DNA of 64,000 bases from Alkalibacillus almallahensis (GTDB lineage: Bacteria > Bacillota > Bacilli > Bacillales > Alkalibacillaceae). This document shows, in pieces, positions 58,192-64,000 of this stretch. The notes below the pieces were generated by a model, which had not been told where the DNA came from, searched no databases, and saw nothing but the letters and a program-made list of their open reading frames with translations. The stretch spans positions 62,001 through 126,000 of the forward strand of contig NZ_JAASRU010000005.1 of assembly GCF_011761495.1 (NCBI RefSeq). The letters run 5' to 3'. Numbering within the stretch: position 1 is the stretch's first letter; every line of letters starts with the position of its first letter. Position numbers and translations under genes: made by a program.

Positions 58192-61100
58192 TTACATATT
58201 ACGGCGATATTGGCCACCGACTTCGTATAGCGCATTGGTAATTTGGCCAAGGCTAGCAACTTTGACGGTATCCATTAGTTCCGCAAAAATATTGCCGCCT
58301 GATGCTGCCACTTCTTTTAAGCGCGCTAAAGCCACTTCAGCTTCCGCAGCATTTCGTGCTTGGAAATCGCGTAAGTTCTGGATTTGTCCTTGTTTCTCTT
58401 CTTGCGATGCACGAGCGACTTCCATTGAGTTGATGTCATCTTCAGATGGCGGGTTCGGATTCTGGTACGTGTTCACACCAACAATCGGTAATTCTCCTGA
58501 GTGCTTCTTACCTTCATAATAAAGCGACTCTTCTTGAATTTTACCGCGTTGATATTGACGTTCCATCGCACCTAGCACGCCACCACGTTCATTTAAACTT
58601 TCGAATTCAGCTAACACAGCTTCTTCCACAAGATCCGTTAATTCTTCTAAAACAAACGCACCTTGCAGGGAGTTTTCCGTCTTCGTTAAGCCGAATTCTT
58701 TATTAATAATCATCTGAATCGCCATCGCACGTCGAACAGATTCTTCTGTCGGCGTCGTGATCGCTTCGTCATATGCGTTCGTATGAAGCGAGTTTGTATT
58801 ATCTTGAATCGCGAGTAACGCCTGAAGCGTCGTACGAATATCGTTAAAGTCGACTTCTTGCGCATGCAGGGAACGGCCTGACGTTTGAATATGGTACTTC
58901 AATTTCTGACTGCGATCGTCGGCGCCGTATTTGTCACGCATTGCGACCGCCCAAATTCGGCGAGCAACTCGACCAATCACGGTATACTCTGGATCCAACC
59001 CATTCGAGAAGAAGAACGATAAGTTCGGCGCGAATTTATTAATATCCATACCACGACTTAAGTAATATTCAACGTACGTAAAGCCATTCGCCAACGTAAA
59101 GGCAAGCTGACTAATCGGATTCGCACCCGCTTCAGCAATATGATACCCCGAGATCGACACAGAATAATAGTTCTTCACATCCTGCTCAATAAAGTACTCT
59201 TGAATGTCACCCATCATACGCAGGGCAAACTCAGTTGAGAAGATGCATGTATTTTGACCTTGATCTTCTTTCAAAATATCAGCCTGAACCGTTCCGCGTA
59301 CCACCGAAATCGTTTCTGACTTCAATCGCTCATGTTCATCTGCGCTTGGCTCACGACCATTTTCATCTTTAAATTTATCAAGCTGTTGATCAACCGCGGC
59401 ATTAAAGAACATCGCTAAAATAATTGGCGCCGGCCCGTTAATCGTCATCGAAACAGACGTCTTCGGATCACTTAAATCAAAGCCATCATACAGTTTCTTC
59501 ATATCTTCAACGGTACAAATACTGACGCCTGACTCGCCGACTTTACCATAAATATCTGGACGCTCATCTGGGTCTTCACCGTATAACGTAACCGAGTCGA
59601 ACGCTGTACTCAAGCGTTTGGCTGGTTCATTCTCGGATAAATAGTGGAACCGACGATTCGTTCGTTCTGGCGTTCCTTCCCCAGCAAATTGACGCGTCGG
59701 ATCTTCTCCGCGACGCTTGAACGGGAACACACCGGCTGTATAAGGGAAATAGCCTGGTAGATTCTCAAGCATCATAAACTCTAAGCGGTCGCCCCAGTCT
59801 TGATAACTCGGTAGCGCCACTTTCGGAATCTTTATACCTGACAGACTTTCTGTATTCATCTCGACTTTAAATTCCTTACCGCGCACTTCATAACTCATTT
59901 CATCTTTAGAATACGTGTCCTGGAATTGGTCGTAATCAGCTAATTTCTGTGTACTTTCTAAATCTAATTGCTGTTCATAATCGGCAATCAGCTGATCAAG
60001 CGCATCGACTTCGTGACCCGCGAGTTCATCTTTCGTGCCCTTCAACTGATAAACTTTACTCGCAATCTCGCTTTGACGACGTGCATGGTCTTTATAGCCA
60101 CGAACCGTCTCGGCAATATCACGTAAATATTGGCGTCGTTCAGGCGGGATAATTAAGTTTTGCTTCTCAGCAATTTTCACACTGGTATCAAACGGGACTT
60201 CTACATTCCAATCATAACGCTCATTTAGCGTTTCGACCATCGCAGCAAATAAAGTATTTGTCCCCGCATCGTTAAACTGGCTCGCAATCGTTCCGAAAAC
60301 AGGGAATGTCGCGTGATCTTCATGGAACAACATATGACTACGCTCATACTGTTTACGGACTTGTTTAAGTGCATCATCAGAGCCTTTTTGTTCAAATTTA
60401 TTAATGACAATAAAGTCTGCAAAATCGATCATGTCGATCTTTTCAAGCTGTGAAGGCGCACCGAATTCGGCGGTCATCACATACATGGACAAGTCCGTGA
60501 TTTCAGTAATTTCTGCGTCACCCTGACCAATTCCGCTCGTTTCAATGATAATAAAATCAAAATGCGCCGCTTTCGTCACGTTAATCGCATCCGTAATCGC
60601 TTTTGACAATTCGCTCTTAGAGTCACGTGTTGCCAGTGAACGCATGTACACACGCGAATCAAAAATCGCATTCATGCGAATTCGGTCACCAAGCAAAGCG
60701 CCGCCTGTCTTCTTCTTCGTCGGGTCAACTGAAATAACCGCAATCTTCTTATCAGGGACTTCATTTAAAAAGCGACGAATTAACTCATCGGTTAAGGAAC
60801 TTTTACCAGCGCCACCCGTTCCGGTAATCCCCATAACAGGCACGTTTGAACCGTCAATCGCTAGCAATCGGTCCAACTCTTCACTTGAAACTGAACCATT
60901 TTCCACATGCGTGATTAAGCGAGCAACCGCTTGATTGTCGCCATCCTTCGCCGCTTTAGCGTCCGCTTCTAATTCAATAGGCGTCGGGTGATCGCACTCT
61001 TCTAACATCGTGTTAATCATCCCTTGAAGCCCTGTTTCACGACCATCTTCAGGTGAAAAGATGCGCGCAACCCCATAGTCATGAAGCTCTTTAATTTCAC

Positions 61101-61422
61101 GCGGCAAAATAACACCGCCACCACCACCGTAGACTTGGATGTGGCTTGCACCTTTTTCATTTAATAAGTCGACCATGTATTTAAAGTATTCGACATGGCC
61201 TCCCTGATAAGACGAAATCGCGATTCCTTGTGCGTCTTCTTGAATCGCGGCATTAACCACTGCTTCAACCGAGCGATTATGGCCTAGATGAATAACCTCT
61301 GCACCACTCGCTTGTAAAATTCGTCGCATAATATTAATCGATGCATCGTGACCATCGAATAAACTTGATGCCGTCACAAACCTTACAGGATTCTTGACTT
61401 GATATGCTTCCACTTGCTGCAT
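58192..61422 (-). CDS. icmF: Fused isobutyryl-CoA mutase IcmF
   Basis: A 1076-residue B12-dependent mutase interconverting isobutyryl-CoA and n-butyryl-CoA, with its chaperone GTPase built in. Residues 10-140 form the cobalamin-binding domain ([20 protein letters not shown], whose histidine coordinates cobalt). Residues 190-430 form the G domain (Walker [37 protein letters not shown], base motif NKFEQKG). Residues 540-1076 form the substrate barrel ([20 protein letters not shown], then TISINGPAP-like [15 protein letters not shown] and [20 protein letters not shown]). The phenylalanines after TAGV are typical of IcmF rather than methylmalonyl-CoA mutase. It is last in an operon with acyl-CoA dehydrogenase, meaB and tetR, suggesting valine or branched-chain acid breakdown. 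Confidence 0.94.
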   Translation of the reverse strand: MQQVEAYQVKNPVRFVTASSLFDGHDASINIMRRILQASGAEVIHLGHNRSVEAVVNAAIQEDAQGIAISSYQGGHVEYFKYMVDLLNEKGASHIQVYGGGGGVILPREIKELHDYGVARIFSPEDGRETGLQGMINTMLEECDHPTPIELEADAKAAKDGDNQAVARLITHVENGSVSSEELDRLLAIDGSNVPVMGITGTGGAGKSSLTDELIRRFLNEVPDKKIAVISVDPTKKKTGGALLGDRIRMNAIFDSRVYMRSLATRDSKSELSKAITDAINVTKAAHFDFIIIETSGIGQGDAEITEITDLSMYVMTAEFGAPSQLEKIDMIDFADFIVINKFEQKGSDDALKQVRKQYERSHMLFHEDHATFPVFGTIASQFNDAGTNTLFAAMVETLNERYDWNVEVPFDTSVKIAEKQNLIIPPERRQYLRDIAETVRGYKDHARRQSEIASKVYQLKGTKDELAGHEVDALDQLIADYEQQLDLESTQKLADYDQFQDTYSKDEMSYEVRGKEFKVEMNTESLSGIKIPKVALPSYQDWGDRLEFMMLENLPGYFPYTAGVFPFKRRGEDPTRQFAGEGTPERTNRRFHYLSENEPAKRLSTAFDSVTLYGEDPDERPDIYGKVGESGVSICTVEDMKKLYDGFDLSDPKTSVSMTINGPAPIILAMFFNAAVDQQLDKFKDENGREPSADEHERLKSETISVVRGTVQADILKEDQGQNTCIFSTEFALRMMGDIQEYFIEQDVKNYYSVSISGYHIAEAGANPISQLAFTLANGFTYVEYYLSRGMDINKFAPNLSFFFSNGLDPEYTVIGRVARRIWAVAMRDKYGADDRSQKLKYHIQTSGRSLHAQEVDFNDIRTTLQALLAIQDNTNSLHTNAYDEAITTPTEESVRRAMAIQMIINKEFGLTKTENSLQGAFVLEELTDLVEEAVLAEFESLNERGGVLGAMERQYQRGKIQEESLYYEGKKHSGELPIVGVNTYQNPNPPSEDDINSMEVARASQEEKQGQIQNLRDFQARNAAEAEVALARLKEVAASGGNIFAELMDTVKVASLGQITNALYEVGGQYRRNM

Positions 61423-62063
61423 TATGACACGCCTCCTTGCTTTTGATTATAAGCTTCATACGACAATTGGTTCGTTAACCATTTAAATTGAAGATTCGTA
61501 TAATCCTCTAATGTAAATGTTTTTTGTAGCGTCCAACGACGAAAGCCCCACATCTGTCCTTGAATAAAAATGTTATTCGCCATTAACACAATGTCTTGAT
61601 CACTTAAAACTGACGCATAATTATTGGTTAAAATCTGTTCAAACAAGTGCATCATTTCGATTTCTTTATTCAAAACATAATCTTGTGCTTCTTTTGGTAA
61701 CGCTTTTAATTCTTGATATAAAATCAACACTTCATCTTGTAAATCATCCATGACATGGAAATACGACTTCACCGCTTGATAAAGCGCATCTTCTGACGTC
61801 TCATTGGTATCAATGACTGCGTCCATGCGCGACTTCACTTCATCGTAAATCGCATCACAGACGAGAAAAAGGACGTCTTCTTTCGTCCGAATATATTCAT
61901 AAAGCGTCCCAATACTAAAACCAGCTGCTTTAGCGATCTCCCGCGTCGTTGCGCGGTGAAACCCTTTATCTTTAAAAAGCGTCACCGCACCTTTCTGCAG
62001 TTGAGCTCGCCGTTTTTGAATCAGTGTTTCATCCTTAATGGAGGAACTAATTTCTTTAACCAT
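61422..62063 (-). CDS. TetR family regulator (FadR-like) of the icmF operon
   Basis: A 213-residue TetR protein. The N-terminal helix-turn-helix is [41 protein letters not shown]. The C-terminal ligand domain (residues 75-210) is helical. Regulators of this type in acyl-CoA operons usually bind acyl-CoA esters and repress degradation genes. It lies inside the operon: its ATG (62063) overlaps the end of meaB and its stop overlaps the icmF start (TAATG), so it is made together with the enzymes it probably controls. Confidence 0.88.
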   Translation of the reverse strand: MVKEISSSIKDETLIQKRRAQLQKGAVTLFKDKGFHRATTREIAKAAGFSIGTLYEYIRTKEDVLFLVCDAIYDEVKSRMDAVIDTNETSEDALYQAVKSYFHVMDDLQDEVLILYQELKALPKEAQDYVLNKEIEMMHLFEQILTNNYASVLSDQDIVLMANNIFIQGQMWGFRRWTLQKTFTLEDYTNLQFKWLTNQLSYEAYNQKQGGVS

Positions 62064-62997
62064 CACCTGCCCCCTTCCACACTCTAAGCCATTGATCGGC
62101 TAGTTGATAAGGGTCTGTTACACTGTTTAATTCTTGTATTAAACTTTCATCTTTTTCGATCATTTGAATCACATCTTTATAGACAGCATCATGTATTAAG
62201 TCGTAAACTTCATGCTTCAATTGTTCTTGGCGTTTCTGGATGCCTGCTTCTGAGTTTAGTAAATGATCCCTGTGCTGCTCGAAAGCTCGGACCATTTTAT
62301 CAAAACCTTTAGGCTCATTCGTCGAAACAGCTTCGATGACGCGTGGTTCAAATTGTTCGTAACCGACCATATGAATCATGTCATACAGCTGATTTTTCAA
62401 TTGACGAACACCTGGTAGATCAGCTTTGTTAATAATAAATAAATCGGCAATTTCCATAATGCCTGCTTTAAACACTTGCATGACATCGCCAGAGTTAGGC
62501 GTCAGCACAACCGCCGTCGTATCGACTACTTTCATGATATCGAGTTCTGACTGGCCAACGCCGACTGTTTCAACAAAAATATAATCAAACCCGTAGGCAT
62601 CACACGCTCGGATCGCGTCTTTGGTTGCACGCGCTAAACCACCGAGGCTCCCACGTGTTGCCATACTTCGAATAAACACGTTCTCATCCGTGAAATGTTT
62701 ATGCATCCGCACGCGGTCGCCGAGAAGCGCACCACCGCTAAAGGGACTCGTCGGATCAACGGCGATAATCGCAACTGTTTTGCCTTGCTCACGTAAATGG
62801 GTCACAAGATGATCAAGCAGCGAGCTTTTCCCAGCACCAGGTGAGCCCGTGATCCCGACGTAATGCGAGCCTTGCTTACGTTGATTGATCGCACTTAAGA
62901 GCGCCAATTTCTCCGGGTGATCATTTTCCACCATGGTAATCGCTCGGGCTAATGCCCTCTGATCTTGTTTTGCGATTCGTTCCGCCAGTTGCTCCAT
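62056..62997 (-). CDS. meaB: G-protein chaperone MeaB (ArgK family)
   Basis: A 313-residue GTPase that protects and reloads adenosylcobalamin-dependent acyl-CoA mutases. Motifs are Walker [53 protein letters not shown] and the base motif INKAD. The C-terminal dimerisation arm ends [11 protein letters not shown]. The ATG at 62997 is five bases after AAGGAAGGA. A stand-alone MeaB next to icmF, which has its own fused G domain, is redundant unless another mutase (methylmalonyl-CoA mutase) exists elsewhere. Confidence 0.94.
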   Translation of the reverse strand: MEQLAERIAKQDQRALARAITMVENDHPEKLALLSAINQRKQGSHYVGITGSPGAGKSSLLDHLVTHLREQGKTVAIIAVDPTSPFSGGALLGDRVRMHKHFTDENVFIRSMATRGSLGGLARATKDAIRACDAYGFDYIFVETVGVGQSELDIMKVVDTTAVVLTPNSGDVMQVFKAGIMEIADLFIINKADLPGVRQLKNQLYDMIHMVGYEQFEPRVIEAVSTNEPKGFDKMVRAFEQHRDHLLNSEAGIQKRQEQLKHEVYDLIHDAVYKDVIQMIEKDESLIQELNSVTDPYQLADQWLRVWKGAGDG

Positions 62998-63019
62998 ACG
63001 AGTCCTTCCTTTCAATCAA

Positions 63020-64000
63020 TTAGTCTTTCGTGACCATGCGGCCAACGACGAGACGTTGAATTTCTTGTGTACCTTCATAAATTTGCGTGATTTTCGCATC
63101 GCGCATATAACGTTCAACCGGATAATCTTTCGTGTAACCATAGCCACCGTACACTTGCACCGCTTCTACGGTGACGTTCATGGCTGTATCACCAGCAAAC
63201 AATTTCGCCATTGCGGATTCTTTTTGATACGAAAGACCTTCTGATTCGTTATAAGCCGCTTGATAGGTTAATAGACGAGAAGCTTCGATATTTGTTGCCA
63301 TATCAGCAAGCTTAAACGAGATGCCTTGATTTTTCGCAATCGGTTTACCGAACTGTTCGCGCTCTTTCGCGTAATCCGTCGCTTTATCAAGCGCACCTTG
63401 AGCAATCCCGACCGCTTGAGCTGCGATACCATTACGACCACCATCTAATGTTGTCATCGCAATCTTGAAGCCGTCACCTTCATCACCTAGCATATTTTCT
63501 TTTGGAATACGGCAATTTTCGAAAATCAGTTCAGTCGTTGGTGATGAACGAATCCCGAGTTTTTCTTCTTTTTTACCAAAACTGAAGCCTTCTGTTCCTT
63601 TTTCAACGATAAACGCGGAAATGCCTTTATGTTTCGCATCCATGTCTGTCTTCGCAAACACAACATAAATATCAGCGACACCGCCGTTGGTGATCCATAC
63701 TTTAGAACCGTTAAGCACGTATTCATCGCCATCAAGTTTCGCCGTTGTCTTCATGGATGACACATCACTACCTGCGCCAGGCTCTGATAAAGCATACGCA
63801 CCTAAGGCTTCACCCGTTGCTAGACGCTGCAGGAAGTTTTGCTTTTGTTCTTCATTTCCGTATGTGTAGATTGGCCAGCTCGCTAGTGAAATGTGTGCTG
63901 ATAGAGTCACGCCAGTGGATGCACAAACGCGTGATAGTTCTTCAACAGCTATCGCATAACTGACGAAATCTGAGCCGATACCGCCGTATTCTTCTGGCCA
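63020..64000 (-). CDS. Acyl-CoA dehydrogenase (5' end outside window)
   Basis: The last 326 codons of a short/branched-chain acyl-CoA dehydrogenase; the reading frame stays open to the right edge (…[20 protein letters not shown]). Conserved blocks are [19 protein letters not shown] (FAD and substrate loop), [40 protein letters not shown] and the catalytic glutamate in [14 protein letters not shown]. It is first of the visible operon genes, 22 nt ahead of meaB. With icmF it fits oxidation of isobutyryl- or butyryl-CoA, but chain preference is inferred from context. Confidence 0.92.
   Translation of the reverse strand, partial: WPEEYGGIGSDFVSYAIAVEELSRVCASTGVTLSAHISLASWPIYTYGNEEQKQNFLQRLATGEALGAYALSEPGAGSDVSSMKTTAKLDGDEYVLNGSKVWITNGGVADIYVVFAKTDMDAKHKGISAFIVEKGTEGFSFGKKEEKLGIRSSPTTELIFENCRIPKENMLGDEGDGFKIAMTTLDGGRNGIAAQAVGIAQGALDKATDYAKEREQFGKPIAKNQGISFKLADMATNIEASRLLTYQAAYNESEGLSYQKESAMAKLFAGDTAMNVTVEAVQVYGGYGYTKDYPVERYMRDAKITQIYEGTQEIQRLVVGRMVTKD

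Overview
The window comes from a low-to-moderate GC, endospore-forming, flagellated member of the Bacillaceae. The evidence is spoIIID, spoIIQ, spoIID, spoIIR, a Spo0F-type regulator, mbl, flhO/flhP, comK and the atp operon, all in an order close to the B. subtilis block running from fabZ to rpoE. I cannot name the species; a halotolerant relative of Halobacillus, Alkalibacillus or Virgibacillus is my guess. Almost everything is on the minus strand. Only a yjfB-type gene (15678) and an acetyltransferase (46030) are on the plus strand. I see no rRNA, tRNA, CRISPR, prophage or intact insertion sequence.

Layout, left to right. (1) 1-9360: a visibly AT-richer envelope polysaccharide region with a partial ABC-2 exporter permease, three glycosyltransferases, a large secreted M14 peptidase with internal repeats, galU and an LCP-family ligase behind an ECF-type promoter. 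(2) 9720-16212: an RND efflux operon (tetR, adaptor lipoprotein, permease), comK, a SigD-type promoter driving yjfB, and an acidic lipoprotein. (3) 16337-19903: fabZ, an EpuA-like gene, flhP, flhO, mbl. (4) 20244-23787: a MerR regulator, acyl-CoA ligase and acyl-CoA dehydrogenase operon lying inside the usual spoIIID-mbl neighbourhood. (5) 23937-28679: spoIIID, spoIIQ, spoIID, murAA, ywmB, ywzB. (6) 29061-36203: the complete F1Fo ATP synthase operon, then a Vpr-type serine protease. (7) 38787-49451: upp, glyA, ywlG, rpiB, ywlE, mntP, ywlC, a ywlB-like gene, spoIIR, prmC, prfA, tdk. (8) 49683-57774: a zinc-free type L31, rho, glpX, murAB, fsa, spo0F, pyrG, rpoE. fbaA is absent from its usual place between spo0F and fsa. 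(9) 58192-64000: a fused isobutyryl-CoA mutase operon (acyl-CoA dehydrogenase, meaB, tetR, icmF).

Regulation can be read directly at several places. There is a CTP-sensing type leader for pyrG (promoter, GGGCTC start, GC-rich terminator). SigF-type promoters precede spoIIQ and spoIIR, and a SigE-type promoter precedes spoIIID. The MerR gene has a 19-bp-spacer promoter with an embedded palindrome. The fsa leader contains a promoter, a 24-codon ORF with a strong ribosome site, and a terminator-like hairpin.

The most unusual feature is a set of eight intergenic arrays of imperfect 20-22 bp tandem repeats (14659-14880, 20087-20254, 24297-24464, 28871-29017, 38622-38768, 45758-45990, 46576-46722, 57905-58080). 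They fall into four sequence families. Units have a conserved core of about 11-14 nt and a variable remainder; three families keep an exact 21-bp or near-20-bp period, about two DNA turns, while family III varies between 18 and 22. Most arrays lie just beyond a gene's terminator. Three of the four families share a CGCY...TAT-like core. I know of no assigned function and consider them the best candidate here for an undescribed system.
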